DNA from: Cyprinodon diabolis | Taxonomy: Eukaryota; Chordata; Actinopteri; Cyprinodontiformes; Cyprinodontidae | Direction: 5' to 3' | Assembly (NCBI GenBank): GCA_030533445.1 | Contig: CM060080.1 | Coordinates: forward strand, 40,956,880 to 41,020,879 | Length of the DNA stretch: 64,000 nucleotides | Part shown: positions 12,498-25,642 of the stretch, piece after piece | How positions within the stretch are numbered: position 1 is the first letter of the stretch | Layout: every line of letters starts with the position of its first letter | Translations under genes and position numbers: made by a program | The notes under the pieces: generated by a model | The model's input: the letters and a program-made list of their open reading frames with translations, nothing else | Database searches by the model: none | What the model was told of the DNA's origin: nothing

Positions 12498-13921
12498 TGA
12501 GCTGGTAAAGGGTCATCTTTACCATCCCCCATGAAGGCAGCATCTCACACATAAGCACAATACATAATTGTGGTCAATAACCGTATGTTTTTTTAGCTTC
12601 TATTGTATTTAGTTGTACTTGTACAAGTATAGTATAATCTAAAAAGCAAAATAACATAAATACAGATAGAAATGGGGCAGAATTGTTCACTGGAACTGCT
12701 CTGACCTTGTCCTGCGATGACACTAGAGGAGCGATACGACAAAAGAGTTGAAACGCTTCCATTTTCTCATGGTATAAAATGATAGTGATGCAAAATCGTT
12801 TATAGTTAAGGGTGGAAATAATTACTTTCTGCACTGTTTCCTAAAATGCATTTACTGTACTGACAATCTAGATATATGTTTGTTGCTCATAAGGTGATGG
12901 TAGAGATTGGAGAGGTCAGGTAGATCAGCGGCACGGCAAACATATTAGATACTGCTATGTTGAATAATGTTGAATAAAATATAAAGAAAGGTGGAAAAGC
13001 TGTAAATCATATCTCATTGTTATGTTTACAGTTGATCAATTTGTCACTGCTGCACTTTATGAAATGTCCTGGGAGCTGTACTGAATAAAGGTTTGTTTTG
13101 TATACTGTCTGTGTCCAAAATGACAATAAAGTTTCTCTGAGTCTAAGTGAGATAGTATGCTAGTGTTAGCACCTTAGCATCTAGCTACATGCTATTGTCA
13201 CAGCAACTAATGCAAATTATTTTTAATTAACTTTATCCACTTCATACAGTTTCCTGCTTTAGTTTTAACCAGAATTCAAGGTATTTTTATTTATTTTGTC
13301 GATATAATTCTATTATATTTGCCTTTGTTCTAATCTTTCTGCTAACATGAACTTAAATCTGACAGCTTCACCTTCTGTAGGTTTCCTCTAGCTGCCTATG
13401 CACTGAGCCTGTAGGAGTTCAGCAGCATTTTTAGCAGATGACACGACATTTTTTTGATTTGACTTATGCTCTTGTTTCTCCTCTGTCTTACAGTGAAACA
13501 CACCCTTTGGTACAGTAGGGTGTTATCAGTGGAAGAAATCCTTTGACTTAAATCCTGACATTTAAAGGTTCAATACTACTTAATAATAAATACTTTTGGA
13601 GAAAGAAACACTGAGAAATAACCAAAATTCAAAGAAAACGCCTTGAAGACCTGAAGAACATCTGGAGACCTTAAGAACATCTGGATAACGACCACTTTAA
13701 AAGATTACTAATGAGTGCGCTGTTAAAAAAATACAAAAGAAGTGAGATGTTCTGATTCCTGTGCAAAATATCTTATGGAAAATTGTTAAAGGTGTTATTT
13801 CATTTACATGTACGGTAACTTTGATAATTAGTAAGCTTTTCTTTAGAAATAGTAAGTATTTATACTGTAAGATTTTTATAGAATCAACTAGAATAAGTAA
13901 ATTACCTTCCATATTTAAATG

Positions 13922-14245
13922 CTAGTGTTGCTCCGATGCCATTTTTTGGCCCCGAAACCGATACCATCTGTTTGACATTGATGTGTGTGTATCTATGTAG
14001 AACTGCATATGTAGAACTGCATACTGCATACTTATGCCTACCTTTGTGAAGCAGGAAAAAGACTAAATCAAAGTGAATCCAGTAGAACTTTTTATTTCCT
14101 ACCAGGAATGGGTGACAATAGTTGAAGAAACTTTTTGCTCAAAATGGTATCGGTGCCCTATTGGTTGGTACTCGCCGATACCGATTCCACCATTTTAGTG
14201 CTGGATCGGGGCCCCGCCTGATACTGGTATTGGTGCAACACTAGT
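13922..14245. mobile_element. MITE with TAGTGTTGC inverted ends
   Basis: The left end TAGTGTTGCTCCGATGCC and right end GGTATTGGTGCAACACTA are 18-bp inverted repeats with three mismatches. CCGATACC motifs recur inside. Flanking TTAAATGC and GTAAATTT share only five of eight positions, so the target duplication is decayed or the family call (hAT-like) is wrong. Confidence 0.65.
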
Positions 14246-15639
14246 AAATTTGCTGTATGACTCAAATATGTACCGCATTTTATTCTTTTAGGTACGTTTC
14301 CTTAGAGTGAACTCTTATTAAACTATGTGTGCAATAAAATTTGCTTCATTGAGATTTAGTCTGATGTTGTACTATTCAAGTTACCTCCAATAATCAGTAA
14401 ACCTCTCAAAATTCACCATTTTACAAATAATAACTCAGAATGCATGAAAATTACACACGCACAGCCTAACATGTCTATATTTTTAACGAATATAGACATG
14501 TTAGACATCATTGGAAAGCTTAGATTCTCCACAATTTAACCACCGGGTTCATTTTATGGACACAGTGAGGTCCAAAGCACAATTAACACAGATATAGCAG
14601 CATGTCGAAATGTAACGTGACAAAACAGCCACAACAAGCAAGCATGTCTTTATTACTGCTGTTCAAAAAATACTTATTTTCCAGAATAAAAAAAATAACT
14701 TTGAGTCATGTTTGAACTGATGCAGCTTGGGTGTTTTATGCACCCAATTTTCATGTATATATTCAGAAGCTAGAAGGTGTTAGCTTTCAAATAACGCATC
14801 ACACGTTGGCCTTACAGTTCCTCAGTTATTTGCTTTTCCATTTGGGTCTGTAAAATAGGTGAGAATTTCCTAGAAATGGTGGATATTAAGAGGTTATTAT
14901 GTTTTGTACTGGCAGACCAAACAGCTGCTACGCAGAAATCTGAATGACTTCACTGTGCAAACGCTGCATCTATACATATGCAAGACATCTATAGCAGGAA
15001 TCACTTTTCCAGCAGGAGAATCTTGAATTAAACCCTAAACCAGTGATGCATGTGGTGTCAGCGCGTCACGCAGACTGACGTGTCTGTCTGTCTCAGGTTG
15101 CTTTGTTTTTCCACCAGGTGTTAATGAAACCACACAAACCAACACAGAAGGATGCTCACAGCTGCTGGGACAGATGTGGCAACTCTGGGATATGTGAGCA
15201 CTGAGTCACGGCTGGCAGCTGGGCTTGTTTGTGTTTCATGACTCTGGGCTTTTTAATCTTGGCTGCTTCAACGTCTGGTGGCACATAAGCCAGGGAGCAG
15301 CCAGAGGAGTTTTTTAGGAAGGAACCCCCCTCAAATAAAATGTTGACGTGGTTGATTTAGGATCCAAGGTGGATGGAGAACAATGGCAGAAAGAGACAGG
15401 AACAAGCACACACACAGCCACACGTAGATGCGTCAGCAGTGAGTCTGTGAAAGGGCTTAAAGAGGCTCTAATTGCATCTGCTGAGAAATAGAAAGCATTA
15501 TCTTGTTAAGACAAGGAAGTGGAGGTGAATCCAGAACGATGAAAACTGAGTGTTTTCTATTAACTTCTAAATACTAAATGGTTGGTGGAAATAATTCTGC
15601 ATATTTTCCCTTCAAATAATGGCATAATTCAAACTTTTA

Positions 15640-16160
15640 TTCTTCACAGGTTATCCAGACTTTCTAAGCACTGGCATCCACAGCGAGTGTTGCTCGATGG
15701 TGACATTTGCGTAAATTGAGCGTCGCTTCACCCCCGCATTATTAAACCCATTAACACCCGTTTCCTCCAGAGAACTCCATTTACGCAACGCTCTGCTGCA
15801 GCAACGTCGAGGCGCCATCCTCGCCAAACGTCTGCGCTCGCCTTGCATCTCTTCCGGTGCTTCATGCCAAGTTGACACGGAGCGGAGGGTGGCCGGGGGC
15901 TGGGGGGCGGGGCGCATGGAGAGGCCATCTGGGTATCCCATCTGCAACACGGTTACGGCTGCGACTCTATGCTGCTGGCAGCCTGCGGCGAGCGATTATG
16001 GACGACAGTCCCTGATGACAGGGGTGACAGTCTTCCTGAGACGTTTCAGTGACGTGGAGGGAAGCTAATAATAGACGATTAACTCAGTAACCTTATGACA
16101 ATAGATAAGCGGCGGGACGAGGCGGGACGAGGCGGACGAGGCGGAGGCTGCGGTACCAAG
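15640..16160. promoter_or_regulatory. CpG-rich island in rbks intron 5
   Basis: By eye about 40 CpG dinucleotides fall between 15700 and 16150, while neighbouring AT-rich intron has very few. A GC box, GGGGCGGGGCGC, lies at 15903-15914, and a 10-bp tandem GGCGGGACGA starts at 16111. No known exon is present. A 99-residue minus frame (15651-15950) is open but unrecognised. Candidate roles are an alternative or nested promoter, a lncRNA start, or a young GC-rich repeat. Confidence 0.5.
16111..16147. repeat. Short GC-rich tandem repeat
   Basis: About three and a half copies of GGCGGGACGA, the later ones losing a G. It lies at the edge of the CpG-rich island. Confidence 0.8.
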
Positions 16161-16683
16161 ACGAGGAAAAGGGTGAAGAATCCTTTTTTAAAGAGAGTTT
16201 ATGGACACTGTTATTTGCTGCTTGTATTCGGTATAAAAGGTTAGATTTATATTGAATTAGAAAATGCTTTTATTTTTTACAGGTTAGTTTCTGCATAAAG
16301 TCGGTCCGATGGAAAATTTCTAATTTCCTTCACTTAGTTTACTTCATTTTAGGTGTTATTTTACACGTTTCTAATTAACTGCATCCCATTAGGAAAAGTA
16401 AGGATTTCACAAAAAAACAAAGAAACTTGAATTCTCCCTCTAACAGCCCAACTTCATGGCTACAAAGATCAATGGAGATCCACTGGCCTCAACATCAGTG
16501 TATCAAACATCACTTACCAACAAATTCCTTATTTTTCATCATTTCTTTCTTCGCCACCATTGATTAGATTAAATATATGTCAAAGATATTAAAGGAAAAA
16601 TCTGAGATCTGCAAGAAGGCTAAAGTGTCCCAAACAAGAACTTAATTAAAGTGACAATTTTAGGCCATAAAAACAGGGGAATA

Positions 16684-17075
16684 GAAAGCATAACATTATG
16701 ACCACCAGTCAATTATTGCGTAGCTTTACTCTTAGGTTCCTAAAATGCTGACCCACTGAAGCATAGACGCTAAAGTCTCGCTGTAGTCTCTGGCAGGATG
16801 CTCCTCAAACCATTCCTGAGCCATTATGGACTAATGCGGAGCAATAAGGGAACACTTTCAACCAACGGGTGGACTTTAGACTGTTAGAGCTACATGTGAA
16901 ACAAACCATCCCCATGGAAAGCTGCCTCCATGGTTTACCAGCAGAACATTGCCAAAGCATCACACTGGCTCTATTAGTGCTTCTAGGTGCTAAATCAGCA
17001 ATGCAGCCCCACACCATCACGCAACTCCCACCAACATCGCCTTGTTGCACTTGTGATCTGATGCTCTATTTCTGA
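16684..17075 (-). mobile_element. Degenerate Tc1-like element fragment
   Basis: The sequence contains AACATTATGACCACC near the left edge, CTCCTCAAACCATTCCTGA at 16801-16819 and CAGCAGAACATTGCCAAAGC near 16940. All are landmarks of a widespread fish Tc1-like family. On the minus strand the frame NRASVMLWQCSAGKPW corresponds to the GGGSVMLWxMFCWxxxGP core around the second catalytic Asp region, here damaged. No intact transposase remains. Confidence 0.7.
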
Positions 17076-17789
17076 AATGCAGATGTTATTAGAAGCCACT
17101 CTGGAAAAAAATATTTTTTTTTGCAATCCTTTCTGTCTGCTGTTTCTTTTTTCATCCTCATAGATATCTTTTTATCTCAGTCTTTCTCTCATTGCCGAAT
17201 CATGAGAACTGATAGTAAGTGAGGCCTGCAGTCTTTAATTGTTTCTGAGTTTTTGGTTTGTTTTTTGCCGGATGAGTCGTTTATGTCCTCCTATTCATTA
17301 GCCGGCCACTAAAGGAAAGGTGCCATGTCTCCAACACTCAGACCAAAAGGCTCTCACTATAGTTCACTGGACCATCCAAACCTGAGAAATAGCAAGAGCA
17401 ATGTTCAAATTTAGTGATAATAATTGATTTTTGAAATAATCTTTAGTTTATTTAGTAACTTAAGTCAAAACGCTTCTGTTTCTGTTCTGTGAAGTTTCAA
17501 AAATCCATTTTGAAATCCCCCCCCCATCCTAACAAAAAAAAGTTCTTGGGCCAGAGAAAATGGCTTAACCAGATCATCACTGAAGATTTACAGAGAAGTA
17601 GTGTTTACACTCACATCTGAACACCCAGATGGCCACCAGAGAAGTGGATTACATTGCAAATCCCTTTAGACCTTTCAGCTTAGTGTCCCAACATCCTTGA
17701 AGACCAAAGGTTTGGTCCCCACACTCAAAACGTACAACATAGATCTGGCAGGTTGAATAAATCCAATGCTTAGGAGTTAGACTGTACAT

Positions 17790-18509
<720 letters not shown>

Positions 18510-18964
18510 TCATATCAGATACTAAGATTATTTGTAGCCTCATGTGTACAAAGACACACAGCAGATTCCACAAAGTCAATACGTACAAAACAAACGTTGA
18601 GCCAAAACTGAAGTACATTCTTAATGTTTCCACTGGATTTAAGAGAAATCAAAAAGTGATTTAAATGCCTTTGGTTGATCACCAGCAGGTAAAGAACCTC
18701 TACGTATAAAGCAAGACTTTTACAGTTTTCTGGACCAAAGCAGCGTCCTGCCTGTTACTCTAAGGTCTTTCATTCATTAGTGCAAAGAATATTACCAAGT
18801 GGATTACATTCAAGAAATTTACCACTATACTGAGGAATGGACAATCCAGAAATTAAATAAAACAGAGTAAAACCTCCATTTTTTAAACTAGAAGCCTCTG
18901 GCGGCATGCTAAATGTAAAAATTAAGTAAAGTGAAACTTAAAATGTAAAAACGACAGAGTAGGT

Positions 18965-19250
18965 TTTTATCTTTGTCTTCCTTTTATCTCCTCTTTCTTT
19001 CATCTTTTCTCCTTTTTCCTGTTTTTTGTTTCCTGTTCTACTTTTCCATTGCAGTGTCCATATAATCTGTAAAACTCCCTGCATGATTATAATAAAGCTA
19101 TTTATATGCGTGAAACAAGCTGAACACTATGGCGATAGCCGTACAGCTCCACTGGTGAAAGTAAAATCTGTTGGGCTCTTTCTGGCATCTAGACAATTAT
19201 TCTTATTGCCACATCACCAGACAGGACACTGTAAAAAATAAATAAAATAA
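18965..19250 (+). repeat. Retroposon 3' tail, copy 2
   Basis: It matches the copy at 11624-11916 with scattered substitutions. Its A-tail has become an AATAAAATAAAA simple run that continues into a (CA)n(TA)n microsatellite ending near 19285. Confidence 0.75.
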
Positions 19251-19253
19251 AAT

Positions 19254-19284
<31 letters not shown>

Positions 19285-19805
19285 CATAAATTAGCATGGC
19301 TTTTTTCGTCTATCTTTAATTTATAGCTCCAATTATGCAAGACACCACACAAGGCACCAACATCTTATGCAGACTTTAAAGCATGGTGGTGGAGGGGTGA
19401 TGCTTTGTTTGTAATTCCACCAATGGCCATGAGAACCATGCAGTAAATACGTCACCTTCTCTGGATACAACATGTTTCTAGGGGATAATGTGAAGCTACT
19501 TCTGCTACTGAAGCAGCTGAAGTTTGGACCAAACCTGGGAAAAATGATTCAATCTTTACTTCTTTTATTTGAGAAATAATGCAACCTGTGTGACCATTTA
19601 ACAGCTGGATAAGTCCATCCGTTGTTCGCTTAAAATTAGAAAAATGTAAAAATCTGCATCTGAAAGCAGAAGGTTTACAGCAAACCATTTTTAACTGCTC
19701 TTGTTATGCTGCTGAAAAAGGCCGGTTGGAGTGTGAGGATGGTCCTCAGCAGTGCCGATGCACTCTACATGTTAAACATGGAAGTTTCCAATCACAATAA
19801 TAAAC

Positions 19806-20110
19806 GTATAGTTGAGGATGGTCTTTTTCTGGGTGGATCATCAAACTAAGTCGTCATGCTAACTAACCTATCATCGTTCTGGTGATAGGTTTACGCCGTC
19901 CTACGTGCTCGTCTCCATTTTCACTAACCGGTGGTGAGTCTGACATGCTGGAAAATTTGCAAATCTTCTTGTGGAAAGTAAGAGTGATGCAAACAGCCAC
20001 TTTTAAACAGAGCGAGCACCAGTAGAAATTAACTTGTGCAGCCGTTCCCTCTCTGAGGCGGGTATGGGGCTGTGCATTTTAAAAAAATGTGTGGTACCTT
20101 TAATGTATCA
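19806..20110. mobile_element. Decayed relative of the 36132-36479 MITE
   Basis: TATAGTTGAGGATGGTC, GGTGGATCATCAA, GCAAATCTTCTTGTGGAAAG and TTTTAAACAGAGCGAGCACC occur in the same order and orientation as in the MITE at 36132. The end repeats are mutated. It lies in rbks intron 4. Confidence 0.65.
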
Positions 20111-20996
20111 TCCTGCTGGTACTTATATTTTTCTTATATTGCACCGTTTGTAAATGACACACTCGCACCGGCCCATCCATAAATCCTCACACCAGCTTGG
20201 TTGGTTAAAACCAACATTAATGTCTACAGCAACAAGAACTGCAGGATCTGATTGGTTGAATCCCAGCCTGCAGGTCATCATGGACTCGTCACACAGCTCA
20301 GTTAGTGTCGGCCATCCATGACGCTGTGAGCTTCACCACTTGTTTAACATCTCAGGCCTCGTAAGACTCACTCCAATCCCATCATGTTTTTAACTTAACC
20401 TTAAAGACTAAATCTCCCCTAAACATCCTGTGCTTTTAACCTTTTCTATTTGTTATAAAGAGAAAATAACTAATTTAATTCACCTGTCAATGATTATGAT
20501 GTTACAGAATAAAAAACTTTTAAGTCATCAATATATTTAGAAATGTACTCAAGATGTAGAGATGTAAAAAAATCTTTGAAGCAGACGTGTTCAAGCAGTA
20601 TTAAGGTTGCAGAACACTTTTTAAAGCACTTTTACATGTTTTATTTAAATGTACTTTTTAATTAATGTCCAGGTTTTTTTAAGGGTGAATTAAATAAAAA
20701 GGTAACATTTAAGAAATTCTGTAAAAATTTAACTTTACCCTGCGAAGAAGATAAAAACTTAACATGCAAGAAATAAATTAAGATCTTTTGTTCAGACTGA
20801 GAATCTCTTGAAAATACTTAAATGTAGAGACACACACTTGTGTATTGAGTGTGTGTGTTATAGTACAAAAAAAAGAAAAGAGAGTGCTGATAGCCTACAG
20901 GTACTCTCAGCTCTGCATGCATGAAATCATTTCTCCAACTCAAAGAGCTTTTTGGATCTCAGCAGGGCAGTACGGGTTAGCGGCGCAGCCATTTAC

Positions 20997-21059
20997 CTGC
21001 ATCGTTGACGGTGATTGAAGCTGCTCCTGTGGCTGCATCTGAAGTCTGCCAAACAAAGT
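20997..21059 (-). CDS. rbks: rbks coding exon 4
   Basis: This is a 63-nt exon. With the leading G from exon 3 it reads [20 protein letters not shown] then A, corresponding to the human [21 protein letters not shown] segment. The [16 protein letters not shown] stretch is part of the sugar-binding lid region of ribokinases. The acceptor is TTAG, and the donor GTAAAT starts at 20996. Exit phase is 1. It lies only 382 bp from exon 3, the shortest rbks intron in the window. Confidence 0.93.
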
Positions 21060-21441
21060 CTAAGACAGAAAAAAGTGGCTATGTTTAAACAAGTCTATTG
21101 TTTGTCTTTCCACTCTATTCCAAGCCAAGATGTTTTTCACTAATGTATGGAAGACACAATGTTAGCATTGCAGCTCCAACCATTTACTTTGTTTGCATTT
21201 GGCTGATAACACCATGCAAGGAGCTTAGCACAATATTTACACAGCAGCTTTCTTAGAAATAGGAAATAGGTTACAATAATTGGCCACAACAATACATCAA
21301 TACTTGCTAGTGCTTTCCAAAAGTAACAAAATGATTTATCCAAACGGCAAAAGATTGTCTAAAAAGAAGCATTTTGTAGTACGCCATGAAAATGGTATCC
21401 ATTTTGCATGGGTTGGGAAAAAACCCCACAAAACAGATTAC

Positions 21442-21505
21442 CTGTATTCACATCATTGTCCTTGAAATTCTGGATGTAATTGTCTCCAAAGAAGTCTTTA
21501 CCAAC
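21442..21505 (-). CDS. rbks: rbks coding exon 3
   Basis: This is a 64-nt exon read as VGKDFFGDNYIQNFKDNDVN plus T, matching the human [21 protein letters not shown] segment. The acceptor is CTAG (last bases 21507-21506) and the donor is GTAATC directly after ACAG. It joins exon 2 in phase 0 and leaves one G (phase 1) for exon 4. It is too short and too split to appear as a long open frame, and was recognised from the conserved peptide and matching junction phases. Confidence 0.93.
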
Positions 21506-21649
21506 CTAGAGAAGATTGAGAGCAAAGCGATTTGAACAAAGAGAGTGTCAAGTAGGGTCAGACTTGGTTAGCGGCAACTTTTGAAAAGTGAAATACTCAA
21601 ATCTCTGTTGGGCTGGATTTTCGTGTGCCCTGCCAACATACTGGCATGG

Positions 21650-22400
21650 TGCCGCTGTCAAAAAAATGTGCAAACACCCAACAAACAAAAGCCAAAACAT
21701 GCACACACTCGCAAACACACGACCAGCTGCGCCAAGCCTCGAAGACACGATAACCCCGCCTTAACGCCTCTTCAAGCCCACCTCGCTATCATTTCCATTC
21801 CCTCCTTTCCCTCTTTTCTTTATCGCTTTGGGATGTCCACATCTGTAGCTACTTCGGGTTCTGAAAGGGGTCCCCACCTTGGCCTGAGGCTTCCAATTCG
21901 AACCCACGCTTTCTAAAAAAACGTCCCAGAATGCGAGCCTCTCTAGCAGGCTGTGATGGTGGGTTGGGGTGGTATTGGCTGCTTGGCCTCGTTCTCTTTG
22001 AAGAGCGGCCTTTCGTCTTGGATGTTTTTTTGACAAGCCTGGGTGTCTATTTTTGGGTTCTCCCCATGCCCGGAGAGCTCCTCCCGCACTAGTTTGTTAT
22101 CGATCGGTCCTCTTTGTTCTGAAAGAGGTGGGGCTTTGGCGCTTTAGTGCTTAGGTTGAAAGGCCGTACCGAGCTTGCTGATTGGAGACTCGGGGTTGTA
22201 TGGTTTGGGAATAGGCTTGTTTGAAGGCGCAGCAGCGTGGGTGGGGAAAATGCATGTGCTATGGTATTGATCATGAAAAAAATCAGGCATGGACAGTTGA
22301 TGTTGAAGAATGGGAACGAAGCTCAAAGGTTTGTTGGAGTTGTTAAGTTGGTGGACCATGGTATCTGATGGCTGGGGGTTTGTAGTGAGTGAGACACCAA
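21650..22400. other. Segment with abrupt strand-composition switch, rbks intron 2
   Basis: From about 21660 to 21910 the plus strand is rich in C and A or T and poor in G (for example 22 C to 6 G in 21781-21840). From about 21960 to 22380 it is rich in G and T and poor in C (25 G to 7 C in 22201-22260). The switch is near 21940. Open frames here match no family I know. It is bounded closely by rbks exons 3 and 2. Confidence 0.6.
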
Positions 22401-22452
22401 AAGGGAAAAGTAGAACTACTTCATTCTAAATAAATTAACAAAGAGGTATTTA

Positions 22453-22656
<204 letters not shown>

Positions 22657-25054
22657 TTACTGAGCACTAAATGAGAGAAATGTTTTCTGAAAGTTATTGA
22701 AGGCCAAAATTGAACACAGCACAACCAAAGAAAAGATATTTAAGACATTATGTAGATTTGGAGATTGCATCACCATGAACCACGATCTTACATAGATCTG
22801 AAAATAACACTGCAGCCATCACATAATTTGCAAATGATGCAAGAAGAAACTCTCATAGATGTCTTAACTTGTTACCGGCCACAGCAGCAGTTCCTGACTC
22901 ATTGGTTGGTAAAAGTCCAACCCTACCCTTGAGCATGATATGCCACAGATGGATATGGGAGGATGTGTCTATCCCTTGAATTCAGACTGGAATAGGCGGT
23001 GAGTAACATGGGGTTAGATGACAGAAAGATGTCAGGACTGTGTGGTTTGGCCCTGGGCACTACTTGCCTTGGGCCGCAGAGATTGTGGGCAGCGAATTGG
23101 TGTCATAAACTTGTTTTTCACAATGCTGTGGCGTTTCTTCACACATCTGTATGAACATGTTTGTAACAGGTGTGCTGTTACTGTAAAGGTAATCAATCAC
23201 AGGATTTCCAGTAACAGAGCAGTTTGTTTTTCTTTAAAAACAGTTTACTGTTTTATATTAGTGTGTGAAAACCCTGTAAAAAGGAAAAAAACATCTCAAG
23301 CTAACAGGATGTCGGGTCAGTAAGGCTGAGATGCAACTGAAGGAAAACACACAACACCTCCTTCTCCATTAAAATCCACTGTCCAAATGATTTGGTTCCA
23401 CCAACGTTTATATGTTTGTTTAGTTACTTTGTCTTTATGCTGTCAGGTCTTTAAAAATTACTTTTTAAAGTAATTGTTTAAAAGCTGAATTAATAATTAA
23501 AAGCAAAAAAAGGACACCAAAAAACAAACTATATCATACATGTGAAATTATTTAGCATAATAATACAACCATCAAAACACTCTGTAAGTCTAAAAAAATA
23601 TTAACACTATATCTCATCTGAAGTTTGCTCATTTTAGGGAGAAAAATGTTGGGCAAATATAAACTATTTTATATATTTAATATAACAATCAGAGGTTAGC
23701 TCAATAGTTCCTGAAATTGGGGACACAACCCCTCGCCCCCTAGGGGGGGCATTGTAATTGCAGCCTGGTTGAATTAAATAAAAGACCAATTTTAAAGGTT
23801 ATTTAACAATAATGAATTGATCCTGTTCCTCCTATTTCCAATGAAATCTGTTACAGAGTAAAATAAACAGCTAAACATAGAATAACTGCACTTTGAATTT
23901 TGTAGTTTTGTGATTCATACGAGATTGATGTTCATTTTATTGCAAATATAATTCACTGCAGTTTCTGCTTTATATGGGCATTGGGGCGGGGCTTAATGGG
24001 TAGCGTGAAAACATTCTGCGGCTTAAACATAAACTAACTCACTTTCATATTTGTTTTTGAGGCCAAAAAGCAACAAAACAAGAAAAAAAAAAAGAAAAAA
24101 AAAGCTAAATAGTAAGTAAGGAAAAACCCAGCTAACTAAAGCAAAATAAAAAAAAATCTTTTATATGCTAAAGTAAACTGTGCTGGGCTAAGCTGATCAC
24201 TTACTAATATAAGCTAAACCATGCTAAACTAGCTTGAGCTAACAAAATACAAACTACACAGAGGTAAGTTAAGATGTGCTGAATGTAACCTAAAATAAAC
24301 TCAAGGAGGGAAAAAAATCATTATTCTGCATTCATTTCAAAGACTTGTTATTTCGTTTTCTATTGTTTTTAAAATGGTATATTTTAATAAAAAAAAAAAA
24401 AAGTTGCGTCCACGCAGGTGTATACAGGTATAGATCATATGCCGGGCCCTTTGGTGGCGCTGTGACACTGCCCCTCAAAGCACTGACTAAAACTCCAGGC
24501 GTGTGAAAGCAGCTAATGTCAGGTAAACACAAAAACATGGCGGTAAAGAGGAAGATAAACTACAACATCATGGATGTTCAAGGATGCGGCTGGCATGAAC
24601 GCACTGAGACATTACAGCAGCGTTCCACTCTGGGACCTGATTTTAAAAAAATAAATGTTTTTTGTTTTATGAGAAGATTCCAACCTCCAAGTCAGAAATT
24701 TGAACAGAGAATTCCCTGGAAAGTCAGGAATCTGAGTAGCAAAGTAACAAGCTCATAAACAAATTCCTCAGGTAACTTTTGGCCAATAGGGGCGCCAGAC
24801 CTGTAACTTTCCCGTCTAGCGCCCCTAGTGGCCACGAGCGCAGCAGCACTGGTGCAAAAGTAAACAACCAGTCAGCGAGCCAGCCTCGTGTGTCTTCAAT
24901 GGGGACAGCGCTAGGTGTCTAGGCTCAGCTCGGAGGGCGTGAGAAACGCTGCTGCTCTGTGGAAAGCGCCGCCAGGGCAGGCCGGACCGCGGCCCAGAGG
25001 ACCAGAGGAGGAGCTCCAGTGAAGAGCCACTGGTCGGACACGGCGTCACCGTTA

Positions 25055-25310
25055 CAATAGAATAGAATTCAACTTTATTGTCATTAAACTGTCACAAGGA
25101 CGAAGCAACGAAATTCCCTCTCTGCATTTAACCCCTCCTCTTGGAGAGCAGTGGGCGGCCATGGTGCGGCGCCCGGGGAGCAGGGTTGGGTTAAGGGTCT
25201 TAGCTCAGGGACCCACAGTAGCAGTCTGTGGGAGTGGGGCTTGAATCTAGGACCTCGGGGATCAAAGCGCAATGCCTGACCACTCCAAATCCACCCCTCC
25301 AACCCCCCCA
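25055..25310. repeat. Retroposon fragment with AATAGAATAGAATTC start
   Basis: ATTCAACTTTATTGTCATT and CAACGAAATTCCCTCTCTGC, then GGTTAAGGGTCTTAGCTCAG and TGGGGCTTGAATCTAGGACC, are motifs of a common fish retroposon 3' region. No coding frame is present. Confidence 0.6.
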
Positions 25311-25361
25311 ACCCCGCCTAACCACTCGCCCCCCCCACTAGCTTTTATTTGAAAATGATAA

Positions 25362-25642
25362 TTCAATTCAATTCTATTCAGTTTATTTATATAGCTCCAA
25401 TTCACATCATGTCATCTCAGGTCACTTTCCAGTTCACCAGATCATCCAGTCAGATTGATTCAAAGTTTTCTATCTAAGGAAAACCAGCTGATTGCATCGA
25501 CTCATTGACTCTTCAGCAATCCCTCACACTAAGCATGCTTGTAGCGACAGTGGAGAGGAAAAACTCCCTTTGAACAGGAAGAAACCTCCAGCAGAACCAG
25601 GCTCAATGTGAGCGGCCATCTGCTGAGGCCCACTGGGGTTCA
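25362..25642 (+). repeat. Dispersed teleost repeat, copy B
   Basis: This is almost the same sequence as copy A at 9446-9742, ending at the same CCCACTGGGGTTCA junction. It lies in rbks intron 1. Confidence 0.85.
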
